The notes under the pieces are model-generated. The model was not told the origin of the DNA. It did not search any database and was given only the letters and a program-made list of their open reading frames with translations. The position numbers were made by a program, and so were the translations under genes. DNA of 64,000 nt from JAWSVE01 sp033852115. Lineage in GTDB: Bacteria; Pseudomonadota; Gammaproteobacteria; Pseudomonadales; Cellvibrionaceae. Positions 1 to 8,530 of this stretch are shown here, in pieces; position 1 is the first letter of the stretch, and each line of letters begins with the position of its first letter. The stretch lies in the NCBI GenBank assembly GCA_033852115.1, contig JAWSVE010000002.1, positions 744,001-808,000 on the forward strand, given 5' to 3'.

Positions 1-200
1 CTTGCGTCGTGAGTAGTAGCCAGCAGAGACTGGTTGCGATGGCTTTTAGTAGTGTAGAGGTCGCGTGCATGTGGGGTGTAGCGATTAATTTAGTTGACGA
101 ATAAGCTGGTTCTAAGAGTAGCACTTTCACCATTGGTTCCCAAGAGTTGCATAATCCACTGACTTTACACTGAGGGGCTTAACCAGATTGTCTGATGCAG

Positions 201-581
201 TTAACTGTCTGAGCTAAAGACGGTTTGCTTGAGAATGTCGAGAACCTTTGCATTGGTATAGCGTTCTAGCGACTGGAGTGAGGGAAATGCGGGAGTGATT
301 GGGTTAATGGCAACCTGGGGTGCGGTTCGGCTTAAAATGTACTGCTGGATATTAGGCTCTGCAAAGTTGTCGACTAGCAGCACATGAAAATCGAAATCTA
401 AACAGAGGCGGGTGAGCTGAGGGTACTCTGCTTCGTCACGGCTTAAAAAATGTACTTGTCTCCTTAATCGTAATTCCTTGCCGGTAACGGCGGTGCCTGT
501 GTGTTCGCTCATATACTGCCTTGATTGGAACGGCGTTTGATTAAAGCACAAATCTAACACTACACTTGTGAGCTGGGTCAC
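201..581 (-). CDS. Hypothetical protein, 126 aa
   Basis: I do not recognise this protein. It has no clear signal peptide or membrane segment. The middle contains a short hydrophobic beta-strand-like run (FHVLLVDNF) flanked by charged segments, compatible with a small soluble alpha/beta domain. It lies downstream of pyruvate kinase on the same strand, separated by about 135 bases. Nothing in the first 200 bases of the window could be assigned. It is kept as a gene because it has an ATG start and a frame uninterrupted by better alternatives, but support is modest. Confidence 0.45.
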   Translation of the reverse strand: MTQLTSVVLDLCFNQTPFQSRQYMSEHTGTAVTGKELRLRRQVHFLSRDEAEYPQLTRLCLDFDFHVLLVDNFAEPNIQQYILSRTAPQVAINPITPAFPSLQSLERYTNAKVLDILKQTVFSSDS

Positions 582-716
582 ATTTAGGTTTTGCTGGGGA
601 GTAATGTAAGCAAGTGTTTACTTTGCCTCGGCGTCTCTTGACTCCTGCATGGGCAGTCAAACATCGAGACCCTATCGCGCTAGGCGCTTACCGAGGCAGC
701 GTGTCGTAATTGACCC

Positions 717-2156
717 TTAATTGTCGTGGGCCGCGGGCTCCACGATGGCTTCGGCGACTTTGCCTAGCTGTCGCAGTTGAATCGCATCGACTCCTGCGCC
801 ACTGATGATGTCGGAAACCACCACCACTTTATCGCCCTCTTTGTAGCCACCCCGCTCGAGTAATATCTCAAAGGCTTTATCTAAGGTCTTTTCTGGGACA
901 CTGGAGAAATGAATGCGGAAGCAAATCGTGTTGCGGTTGAGCGCGAGCTGCCGCCGAGTACGAGAGTCGTTTGTAAATGCCAAAATAGGAGCATTGGGGC
1001 GGCTATTAGTGAGATAATTTGCCATCAAGCCGCGGCGCGTGATCACGATGATACCCACGGCATTCAGTGAATCTGCTAGTTCTGTAGCGGCCGTTGCAAT
1101 ATGCTGTTTATCGGTGTCTTTTATCAAGTTCCGTTCAAAACTCAAGCCTAGGTTCTTCTCTGCGGACTGCGCAATTTCATCTAAAAACTCTACGCACTTG
1201 ATGGGGTACTTCCCTACCGAGGTTTCGCCGGAGAGCATAATTGCATCAACGCCTTCATAGACAGCATTGGCGACGTCCGTGACTTCAGCGCGCGTAGGTA
1301 TGGGGTTTTCGATCATCGACTCCAGCAAGTGTGTTGCGACAATAACGCGCTTTCCAAGCTCGTGGCAGCGTCGAACGATGTTGCGCTGGATATTGGGCAG
1401 GTCGTGAATGTGGACTTCAACTCCTAAATCGCCTCGCGCCACCATTATGCCATCAGCTTCTCGAATAATATCTTCGATATTGCGCACGCCTTCCTGGTCT
1501 TCAATTTTGGCAATGATTTTAATCTTGTTGGCTTTTGGCCCGAGAAACTCGCGCAGCTCACGAATATCCTTTGCTTCACGAACAAAAGAAAGAGCGATGT
1601 AATCCACTTCTTGATCGATACCAAATTGAATATCTTGGCGATCTTTGTCGGTGATTGCAGGTAGGTTTACGCGGATCCCAGGCAAATTAACATGGCGTTT
1701 GCTTTTTAAAACCCCACCGTCAATCACGCGGCAACGCATTGTGCGTTCTTCTTTACTTAAGACTTCGAGGTTGATTAAGCCGTTATCGACTGTAATACGA
1801 TCACCAATATTGACGTCAGTAATTAAGTCATCGTAATTAATCGGGATCGAAGTCTCTTCAACGTTGGCGACACCGCGAGCAACGATGGATATAACATCGC
1901 CATCACTTAGGTTTAGGTCACTGCTTAGATTACCCGTGCGAATCTCCGGCCCCTGGGTGTCTAGTAAAATAGGCACAGGAGGAGAGACTTTTTTATTGAG
2001 TGTACGGATGGCTTTCATGACTTTGAGGTGAGATTCGTGATCACCGTGCGACATATTGAGCCTGACTACGCTCATGCCGGCTTCATGAAGTTCGGTTAAT
2101 TTGCTCAGGCTGTCTGTTGCAGGGCCAATGGTGCAAATTATCTTCGTCTTGCGCAT
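717..2156 (-). CDS. pyk: Pyruvate kinase
   Basis: Catalyses phosphoenolpyruvate + ADP to pyruvate + ATP, the last step of glycolysis, in the cytoplasm. The protein opens with the family start RKTKIICTIGPA. It continues with VVRLNMSHG (substrate and Mg binding), the IKIIAKIEDQEGV segment with the active-site lysine and a following glutamate, and MVARGDLGVE. The later DAIMLSGETSVGKYP block and the C-terminal allosteric domain are also present. At 479 aa it matches bacterial PykA/PykF length. The ATG at 2154-2156 begins directly with the conserved N terminus, so the start is secure. It is transcribed alone; the gene upstream is a small unrelated membrane protein. Confidence 0.97.
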   Translation of the reverse strand: MRKTKIICTIGPATDSLSKLTELHEAGMSVVRLNMSHGDHESHLKVMKAIRTLNKKVSPPVPILLDTQGPEIRTGNLSSDLNLSDGDVISIVARGVANVEETSIPINYDDLITDVNIGDRITVDNGLINLEVLSKEERTMRCRVIDGGVLKSKRHVNLPGIRVNLPAITDKDRQDIQFGIDQEVDYIALSFVREAKDIRELREFLGPKANKIKIIAKIEDQEGVRNIEDIIREADGIMVARGDLGVEVHIHDLPNIQRNIVRRCHELGKRVIVATHLLESMIENPIPTRAEVTDVANAVYEGVDAIMLSGETSVGKYPIKCVEFLDEIAQSAEKNLGLSFERNLIKDTDKQHIATAATELADSLNAVGIIVITRRGLMANYLTNSRPNAPILAFTNDSRTRRQLALNRNTICFRIHFSSVPEKTLDKAFEILLERGGYKEGDKVVVVSDIISGAGVDAIQLRQLGKVAEAIVEPAAHDN

Positions 2157-2292
2157 GTGTGCTTTACCGCCTTAGTCAATAAAATATAGGTGAGTTGGAG
2201 AACGAGTGAAGTGTAACAAAAAAATTGTCAGGTGTGGAGTTAGTGTAGCGCCTTTGCTGCAATGTCGCTATGTCGAATTATAGCGGCAGTTA

Positions 2293-2598
2293 TTAGTTTT
2301 CTGATTTTCGTCCTACGCGATAGGCAGAAAATAGAATAGCCACCACAAAAAGTAGCGATAACATCAGTGACTCATGAAGGCTCGGACCGCTATTATCTTT
2401 CAGTGCAGAAATTGCAGGGACAAGGGCTGCTAGAACGAGCGCCAGCGCCAATAGGTAGCTAGTCCGGTGGGCAAGGTTGATTGACCAGCCAAGCCAACGA
2501 ATTTTTGCTCTTACTATTAAACGCGGATCTTGCTGACAGTAATAGATGATTTTGTAGCGCCAGTGAGTGTCGGCCTGGTTGGATTTGTTGTCAGTCAT
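2293..2598 (-). CDS. Small two-helix membrane protein, 101 aa
   Basis: Unknown function. The first half is polar and basic with several aromatic residues (WRYKIIYY). It is followed by two hydrophobic stretches at about residues 48-65 and 78-92, joined by a short polar loop. This predicts a small inner-membrane protein with both ends in the cytoplasm. It lies between pyk and the HMG-CoA lyase gene on the same strand with short gaps, so it may be co-transcribed with the lyase gene. No family was recognised. Confidence 0.55.
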   Translation of the reverse strand: MTDNKSNQADTHWRYKIIYYCQQDPRLIVRAKIRWLGWSINLAHRTSYLLALALVLAALVPAISALKDNSGPSLHESLMLSLLFVVAILFSAYRVGRKSEN

Positions 2599-2633
2599 GT
2601 GTGTTGACGTGAGCTATGTGAATTAGTCATTGA

Positions 2634-3557
2634 TTACTCACTGCGTTTTAGTTTGGAGAGAAGAGCATTTCCTGCATTGGACGCGTAGGCTTTACCAAGC
2701 TGAGCAGAAATCCAGCTGCCGGTTGCGACTAGTTTGTCGATATCGATGCCGTGTTCGATCCCTAAATCGTTCAGCATATAGACCATGTCTTCTGTGGAGA
2801 CGTTGCCGGTCGCGCCGGGCGCGAACGGACAGCCACCAAGCCCGGCGATGGATGTATCGAAGGTTGAGATTCCTGCTTGCAGCCCTGCATAGGTATTGGC
2901 GAGTGCTTGGCCGTAAGTATTATGAAAATGAAGTGCGAGTTTATCGGTGCTGATCGAGGTCGTCACAATACTGAGTAATTCTTCAACTCGCTTCGGTGTT
3001 GCGACGCCGATGGCGTCGGTTAAGCAGACCTCGAAACAACCCATTTCGAGTAATGCTAGAGAAATTTCATTGACGCGATGGTAATCCACCTCGTTTTCGA
3101 ACGGGCAACCTAGCGCACAGGAGATATAGCCACGTACAGCAACCCCTTGCTTGAGCGCTGTGGCGCAGACGTCTTCAAAGCGCTGTAAACTTTCGCTAAT
3201 ACTGCAATTAATATTGCGCAACGAAAATGTTTCGCTCGCCGCGGCAAAAACCGCGACTTCGCTGACGCCAACGCTGAGTGCGCGCTGCAGCCCTTTCAAG
3301 TTGGGTGTAAGCGCGGTGTAGGTGATACCCATTGTCTCTGATTCGGACAGTGTTCTAAAAATTTCCTCACTGCCAGCCATCTGCGGTACCCGAGACGGAT
3401 TAACGAAGCTGCCGGCCTCAATTTTTGATAGACCAGCGTCTGCTAAGCGATGAATCAATTCAATTTTTGTTGCCTTGTCGATAACGTTCGACTCATTTTG
3501 CAAGCCGTCCCGTGGGCCGACGTCGACGATGGTTACCTTGGAGGGGAGTGTTGCCAT
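2634..3557 (-). CDS. mvaB: Hydroxymethylglutaryl-CoA lyase
   Basis: Cleaves 3-hydroxy-3-methylglutaryl-CoA into acetyl-CoA and acetoacetate, the last step of leucine (and related acyl-CoA) degradation. The protein is a DRE-TIM-type barrel with VDVGPRDGLQNE at the start (metal and substrate binding), HFHNTYGQALAN with metal-binding histidines, and the signature GLGGCPFAPGATGN whose cysteine is the catalytic residue of the family. I chose the ATG at 3555-3557 over one 42 bases upstream, because MATLPSKVTIVDVG gives the usual N terminus. This start overlaps neither neighbour: the upstream gene stops at 3559, so the two are probably co-transcribed. Length is about 307 aa, normal for bacterial lyases. 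Confidence 0.93.
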   Translation of the reverse strand: MATLPSKVTIVDVGPRDGLQNESNVIDKATKIELIHRLADAGLSKIEAGSFVNPSRVPQMAGSEEIFRTLSESETMGITYTALTPNLKGLQRALSVGVSEVAVFAAASETFSLRNINCSISESLQRFEDVCATALKQGVAVRGYISCALGCPFENEVDYHRVNEISLALLEMGCFEVCLTDAIGVATPKRVEELLSIVTTSISTDKLALHFHNTYGQALANTYAGLQAGISTFDTSIAGLGGCPFAPGATGNVSTEDMVYMLNDLGIEHGIDIDKLVATGSWISAQLGKAYASNAGNALLSKLKRSE

Positions 3558-3558
3558 T

Positions 3559-4752
3559 TTAGTTGGTGTGCTTCCGCAGTTGTGAAAGTTGCTTATCAAG
3601 TAACATGCAATAGGGTGATGTAAAACCGGTTACCACCGATACGTCTGCGTGGTGTGTTAACTCATTTGAATGTAGGCGCGGCGCTAAGTTCAAGTCCTCT
3701 GCCAATAAACTATCGTCAATCAACAACGAGCCAGCAGCAGTGTTGTGTAACAACGTCAGCCACTCATCAAAGCTGAGTAAGTTGTATGGCAAGTTGCGCA
3801 GCTGTTTGGTGGCGCTGTCGCGTGGCACGACTAAACAAGAAAAGTGCAGCTGAAATTGACTGAGTTGTTTGTTTAACTCTAGTAATAGGTGCCCGCTGCA
3901 TAGCGCGCTAAATACCGCTTCTACACTGGCCGTATTGGTAAATTGTAAACAGGCGTAGTCAGCGTTGATGCTGGCTAATTTGCCTGAGTAAAGCGTCATA
4001 ATATCGCGTAGATGAATTTCAAAACGCTCGGTGACTGTTCGCAGGGAGGAGTGGTTTAGTTGACCATGAAGCTGCCTTAAATTATGGAAGTAAATGAATA
4101 GTTCCACTTGCGGCTCCCGTCCGGCGCCTCCAAGAGCGCCGGTTTCTGTCACCGCATCATTGGTGCTGGCTGTAGGCTCCGGTTCGACGTTAACGATTGG
4201 GATAGTCGCACTGTGGGTGGCAGTGGATGGTTTCGAAGAGGTACTTGGTGGGGGTGTTGTTTGCACGGAGCGTTGTAGCAACATTAGCCCGATGGCAACG
4301 GCGGCGACGATAGCCGTAGCGAGGGCGAAACTTAAGGTAAAAAATAGCTGGTTACTGTTTATGCTTATCGAGATATAACCCGTCACACTGTCATGAGCGG
4401 TAATGGGTGTTGTAACGATCTGGACCTGTGATTGAGTGACGTTCAGGCTGCGTTTACCAGCTTGAACCAAAAGGTTGTTCTCGACATCATGAATGGTGGC
4501 ATTGATGATCGTTGGGGCGGCGACTACATCTTGAACAATTACCTGTAGGCTGACTAGGTCCTGTTCTAGGCTCGGCTCGAACGCGCGGCTTGCCGCGAGC
4601 TCAGCGATATTTTGACCGTAATCATGATGCATCTTGTCTATTTGCGGAGCGACCCACCAATTGCATCCAACGCTTACAACTAGCGCAACCAGTGTGATGA
4701 CAATGGAGGGCAACCACCGGTGATGCAAAAAAAGTTGTTTCCTGGTGTTCAT
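3559..4752 (-). CDS. SMP/YtjB-like membrane protein beside serB
   Basis: Inner-membrane protein of 397 aa. A transmembrane helix lies near residues 14-32, an extracytoplasmic domain of about 100 residues follows, a second helix lies around residues 135-158, then a Pro/Ser/Thr-rich linker and a cytoplasmic domain. This layout, and its position divergent from serB, match the SMP_2/YtjB (AhpA) family found next to serB in many gammaproteobacteria; family membership is inferred from architecture and context rather than a motif. The cytoplasmic part (residues about 210-390) could be a degenerate cyclase-like domain but shows no catalytic motif. Function in the family is poorly known. Confidence 0.6.
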   Translation of the reverse strand: MNTRKQLFLHHRWLPSIVITLVALVVSVGCNWWVAPQIDKMHHDYGQNIAELAASRAFEPSLEQDLVSLQVIVQDVVAAPTIINATIHDVENNLLVQAGKRSLNVTQSQVQIVTTPITAHDSVTGYISISINSNQLFFTLSFALATAIVAAVAIGLMLLQRSVQTTPPPSTSSKPSTATHSATIPIVNVEPEPTASTNDAVTETGALGGAGREPQVELFIYFHNLRQLHGQLNHSSLRTVTERFEIHLRDIMTLYSGKLASINADYACLQFTNTASVEAVFSALCSGHLLLELNKQLSQFQLHFSCLVVPRDSATKQLRNLPYNLLSFDEWLTLLHNTAAGSLLIDDSLLAEDLNLAPRLHSNELTHHADVSVVTGFTSPYCMLLDKQLSQLRKHTN

Positions 4753-4895
4753 GACTTTCCTGTCGCGTCAAAGTAGCCCGGCATTATAGTGTCAAAAGCT
4801 TAGGGCCGTAAAAGCCTCGGAAGTGATACACCACATTATTCGTAAATTATGCTAACCTCGCGGCCTATTTGATTGTTATCCAAGCGGTAATTCTT

Positions 4896-6104
4896 GTGAA
4901 CGAACCTCTATTGATCACCGTCTCTGGCCATGATCGGCCTGGTGTGACCTCCGCCATTACAAGTATTTTGGCAACCTACCATGCAAACATCTTGGATATC
5001 GGACAGGCTGTTATCCACGACCGTCTGACCTTGGGAATATTGGTTGAAATTCCGAGTGAATACGATTCCTCTCCTGTATTGAAAGATCTGTTGTTCCGAG
5101 CCCACGAAATGGACATGCAGATTAGGTTTCAACCAATTTCCGAGGAAAGTTACTCTGATTGGGTTAGTCAGCAAGGAAAGACGCGGCACATTATTACTTT
5201 GCTAGCGCGCAAACTGACAGCGGCTCAAATTGCCGAGGTGACAGCTGTCGTTGCCCGGCATAATTTAAATATCGATAACATCAACCGATTGTCTGGTCGC
5301 ATTCCGCTGGACTCTAGTCAGCGAGATGCCAAGGCGTGTGTCGAATTCTCGGCGCGAGGTCAGGCCAGTGACATGACGCAACTGCGAGCGGATTTTATGG
5401 AGTTGTCCACCCGCTTTGATATTGATGTCGCTGTTCAGGAAGATAACGTTTACCGGCGTAACCGCCGCTTAGTCTGTTTTGATATGGACTCTACACTGAT
5501 TGAAACCGAAGTAATTGATGAGCTTGCGATATTGGCTGGTGTGGGAGAGCAGGTGTCAGCAATTACCGAGCGGGCAATGGCAGGTGAGTTGGATTTTAAG
5601 CAAAGTTTTACTGAGCGTATGGCTTTGTTGAAGGGGCTCGATGAAAAAGTGCTCGCTGATATTGCTGAGCGTTTACCTGTAACGGAAGGTGCAGAGCGGC
5701 TAATTCGCACGTTGCGTCAGCTAGGTTACAAAACGGCGATATTGTCAGGCGGTTTTACTTACTTTGGTCGTTATTTACAGAACAAGCTTGGGATTGATTA
5801 TGTGTATGCCAATGAGCTTGAAATTGTCGATGGCAAGGTAACAGGTAAGGTTTCAGGGGACATTGTTGATGGCCAGCGTAAAGCAGAATTGCTGAAAGAG
5901 TTGGCAGAAAAAGAAGGCATTTCGTTGGAGCAAACCATTGCTGTGGGTGACGGGGCAAATGATTTGCCGATGCTGAGTCGTGCTGGGTTAGGTATCGCTT
6001 TTCGAGCTAAACCTTTAGTCAAAGCATCGGCAGAGCATTCGATTTCAACGATGGGATTGGATGCTATTTTATACCTGTTAGGGTTTCGCGATCGAGAAAC
6101 TTAA
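4896..6104 (+). CDS. serB: Phosphoserine phosphatase
   Basis: Hydrolyses O-phosphoserine to serine, the final step of serine biosynthesis. The N-terminal half holds two ACT-like regulatory segments (LLITVSGHDRPGVTSAI, then HIITLLARKLTAAQIAEV). The C-terminal half is a HAD phosphatase with the nucleophile motif FDMDSTLIE, the motif II region AILSGGFTYFG, and the metal-binding GDGANDLPML. About 402 aa, the long pseudomonad-type form. I prefer the GTG at 4896 (MNEPLLITVSG) over an in-frame TTG 27 bases upstream because it fits the family N terminus. It is convergent with fimX, whose stop is only 12 bases away. The same serB-fimX pairing is known in Pseudomonas aeruginosa. Confidence 0.95.
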   Translation: MNEPLLITVSGHDRPGVTSAITSILATYHANILDIGQAVIHDRLTLGILVEIPSEYDSSPVLKDLLFRAHEMDMQIRFQPISEESYSDWVSQQGKTRHIITLLARKLTAAQIAEVTAVVARHNLNIDNINRLSGRIPLDSSQRDAKACVEFSARGQASDMTQLRADFMELSTRFDIDVAVQEDNVYRRNRRLVCFDMDSTLIETEVIDELAILAGVGEQVSAITERAMAGELDFKQSFTERMALLKGLDEKVLADIAERLPVTEGAERLIRTLRQLGYKTAILSGGFTYFGRYLQNKLGIDYVYANELEIVDGKVTGKVSGDIVDGQRKAELLKELAEKEGISLEQTIAVGDGANDLPMLSRAGLGIAFRAKPLVKASAEHSISTMGLDAILYLLGFRDRET

Positions 6105-6116
6105 TATCTTGTTGGT

Positions 6117-8219
6117 TTAGCTGTCCATGCTGAAATCGTAATTCATATCGTCAGCAGGTGCTTGTAAATAATGTCCTTGAATATAGTGGGTGCCTGCTTG
6201 CCACAAGGTAGACAACACGCTGGCGTTCTCCACAAAAGGCACCACAGTAATTTTATTTTCGGCGTGAAGCTCTTTCAGTAAGTTGGTAAGTGTTTCCGGG
6301 CTTTCACTATTATTTTGAATGTCTAAGGTAAACGAGCCATCGACTTTTACGAAATCTACGTCAACGTGCTTTAAGGTATTAAAGGGGTTGAGTGCGCAGC
6401 CAAAATTACTAATGGATCGCGAGCAGCCCATCTCGGCCAAGCCGGAGAGAAAATCTTTTGCAGCGTTGAGGTGGTTAGTAATGTCCGCTTCGCTAATTTG
6501 GAAAATAATAGATTGTCCCGTTAAACCGGCGGCTTTAAAGGCGACACCGAGCCAAGGTAACAAGGATTTATCCATCATTGAATGGCGTGTCAAGTTGACG
6601 ATGAGCTGAGTCTTATTGCCCTTTTTGTTGTGCTCGGACAGCATTTTAATCGATTCGAGAATTACCCATCGGTCAATTTTAATATGCGCGCCGATTTGTT
6701 CTGCCGCTTCTAGGAAGGTGTGCGGTGATACTTCTTCGCCCTCATCGGTGACCATGCGCAGCAGAACCTCGTAATGTTCTTCTTCTGAGCCACGCAAACT
6801 AATAATGGGCTGAAATAATAATTTGAATTGATCTTTTTCTAGAGCCGTTTGAACAACGTTCGACATATCGGTTTCGGCATCTGTCGATACTTCGGGTTCA
6901 AATAGTAAGGCTTTGTTGCCTGCGTCACTGTCAGTGCCAGCGGCAATACTTGCGACTGCCTTCATGCTTTGTTCAATGACTTCTTCCGAGTTCGTTGATG
7001 TGTCGCTGATAATCGAGATGCCTACACTCAAAGTGGTTTGCAACGTTCTGCCATCGACATCAATGATATGATCTTCAACTGTTTTGCATAACATTGCGCC
7101 AAACTTGACGGCGTCGTCTGCAGTGATGCTAGGGATGAGTATAGAGAAGGAGTTGTCACCAAAACGGGCAAGCTGTTGGTCCCCGGAGCATTTTTCCTTC
7201 AGCGCTTTAGCGATACTCGCAAGCGCTTGGTCGGAAGCCGACACGCCAAGTACTGATTGAATCGCATCGGCAAAATTATCGACTTCAAGTGTTAAGAATG
7301 CACCAGACTGCTGAGAGTCGTCGGTGCTGGCAAGGACTTGCTTAAGCTGGTTGACCATATACTGGCGGTTGTATAACCCAGTGGCAGTGTCCTGGTGTTT
7401 TATCTCGTTGAGCTGCGCTTCTAATGCTTCGTTATTGACGCTGGTTGCCGCTTGCGCACGTGCCAAGAATTGAATGCAGGGTTCTTCGTCGTATATTGCG
7501 TTGGCGACCTCAACGGTTACCGGTGTGATAGAACCATCTGGACGCACACCGGAAAATGCGAGCTGGCTGCTCTCGCCTTCTTCCCCTTTGAGCGCAAACT
7601 CTTTCATGAATACCTTGGCTTTGTCCTGATCGGGGTCGCTGATCATGTCGATGATGGGCATGCACTCCAGGTCTTCCCGGTCATCGTAGCCAAACATGTC
7701 GGCAAAAGATTCGTTAGCGTAAAGGTACATGCCGTCTTGGACGTAGGCGATGGCATCGCGAGAGCTGTCGAGTAGCTGTTGGCTGCGACGTTCTGCCTCT
7801 TTGAACTGACGTTCTGAGCGGCGCTTTTGTTGGCGCTGTTCGTGGTTTTCTAATTCCCGCTGGATGACCAGTAACAAGTGTTGGTCTTCGTCAATACGCA
7901 CAACATCTTGTGCGCCCATCTTCATGCCTTCTACAGCCGGTTGTGAACCTTCCTCGTCAGTTAATAAGATGACGGGTACGTCCTTTTTTAGGCGCTTGAT
8001 TTGTTTGATTGCTGATGATGGTGGGACGTTGGTTGCACGTGCATCGCCAATCAATAAATCCCATGCTTGCTCTTGCAGCAACTTGGTCAGGACCTCTTCA
8101 TTTTCGACGTATTGTGAACGCGTCGAGCGGCCAGCATTTTGCAGCATGCTGATCAAGCGCTCGGCTTCGTCACGAGAGTCGTTAAGAATAAGTAAACGAA
8201 AAGTATCGTTGGGATTCAT
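6117..8219 (-). CDS. fimX: FimX-like REC-PAS-GGDEF-EAL protein
   Basis: Probable c-di-GMP effector controlling type IV pilus assembly and twitching, as FimX does in Pseudomonas. Domains in order: a receiver-like domain (about 8-125), a PAS domain (about 150-255), a GGDEF domain (about 275-435) and an EAL domain (about 455-695). Both enzymatic domains look degenerate. GGDEF reads GDNSF, EAL reads EVL, and the usual DDFG is SNFG. FimX likewise keeps a non-catalytic EAL domain that binds c-di-GMP. The receiver domain keeps an aspartate in LLIGDAR but has arginine where the conserved lysine is expected. At 700 aa it is close to FimX length, and position next to serB supports orthology. Confidence 0.85.
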   Translation of the reverse strand: MNPNDTFRLLILNDSRDEAERLISMLQNAGRSTRSQYVENEEVLTKLLQEQAWDLLIGDARATNVPPSSAIKQIKRLKKDVPVILLTDEEGSQPAVEGMKMGAQDVVRIDEDQHLLLVIQRELENHEQRQQKRRSERQFKEAERRSQQLLDSSRDAIAYVQDGMYLYANESFADMFGYDDREDLECMPIIDMISDPDQDKAKVFMKEFALKGEEGESSQLAFSGVRPDGSITPVTVEVANAIYDEEPCIQFLARAQAATSVNNEALEAQLNEIKHQDTATGLYNRQYMVNQLKQVLASTDDSQQSGAFLTLEVDNFADAIQSVLGVSASDQALASIAKALKEKCSGDQQLARFGDNSFSILIPSITADDAVKFGAMLCKTVEDHIIDVDGRTLQTTLSVGISIISDTSTNSEEVIEQSMKAVASIAAGTDSDAGNKALLFEPEVSTDAETDMSNVVQTALEKDQFKLLFQPIISLRGSEEEHYEVLLRMVTDEGEEVSPHTFLEAAEQIGAHIKIDRWVILESIKMLSEHNKKGNKTQLIVNLTRHSMMDKSLLPWLGVAFKAAGLTGQSIIFQISEADITNHLNAAKDFLSGLAEMGCSRSISNFGCALNPFNTLKHVDVDFVKVDGSFTLDIQNNSESPETLTNLLKELHAENKITVVPFVENASVLSTLWQAGTHYIQGHYLQAPADDMNYDFSMDS

Positions 8220-8482
8220 ACAAGAAAATCTTGGTGGCTTAGTAAGCTACTAACGTGTGCTCTTAGGTCGAGGGACGCCGGCACTCTGATTTCGGTTAAT
8301 CCTCTCACTAAATTAGCATTAATAACAACAGTTTAACTCAAATTTCGTGATCGAGAGCGACTGATTAAGTTTAAATGTTCGCTAAGCGGACTAAAAAGCG
8401 TCAATGTGCGATGAGATCGCCCGTATTACCCGCTGGTTCGTGTGCAACATGGGGCCTGGACTGAACTTGCAGCCCTCTCAAC

Positions 8483-8494
8483 GGGGGGGGGGGG
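8483..8494. repeat. G12 homopolymer in the leader region upstream of fimX
   Basis: Twelve consecutive G bases inside the 311-base gap between fimX (start 8219) and the PilZ-like gene (stop 8531), both read leftward. The tract is about 260 bases upstream of the fimX start. It is outside any reading frame. The rest of this gap (8220-8530) shows no gene or clear terminator. Long poly-G tracts can vary in length by slippage, and are also error-prone in assemblies. Confidence 0.8.
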
Positions 8495-8530
8495 CAGAAT
8501 TTAACATAGAGTGAAGGCGCTGTTTGAATA

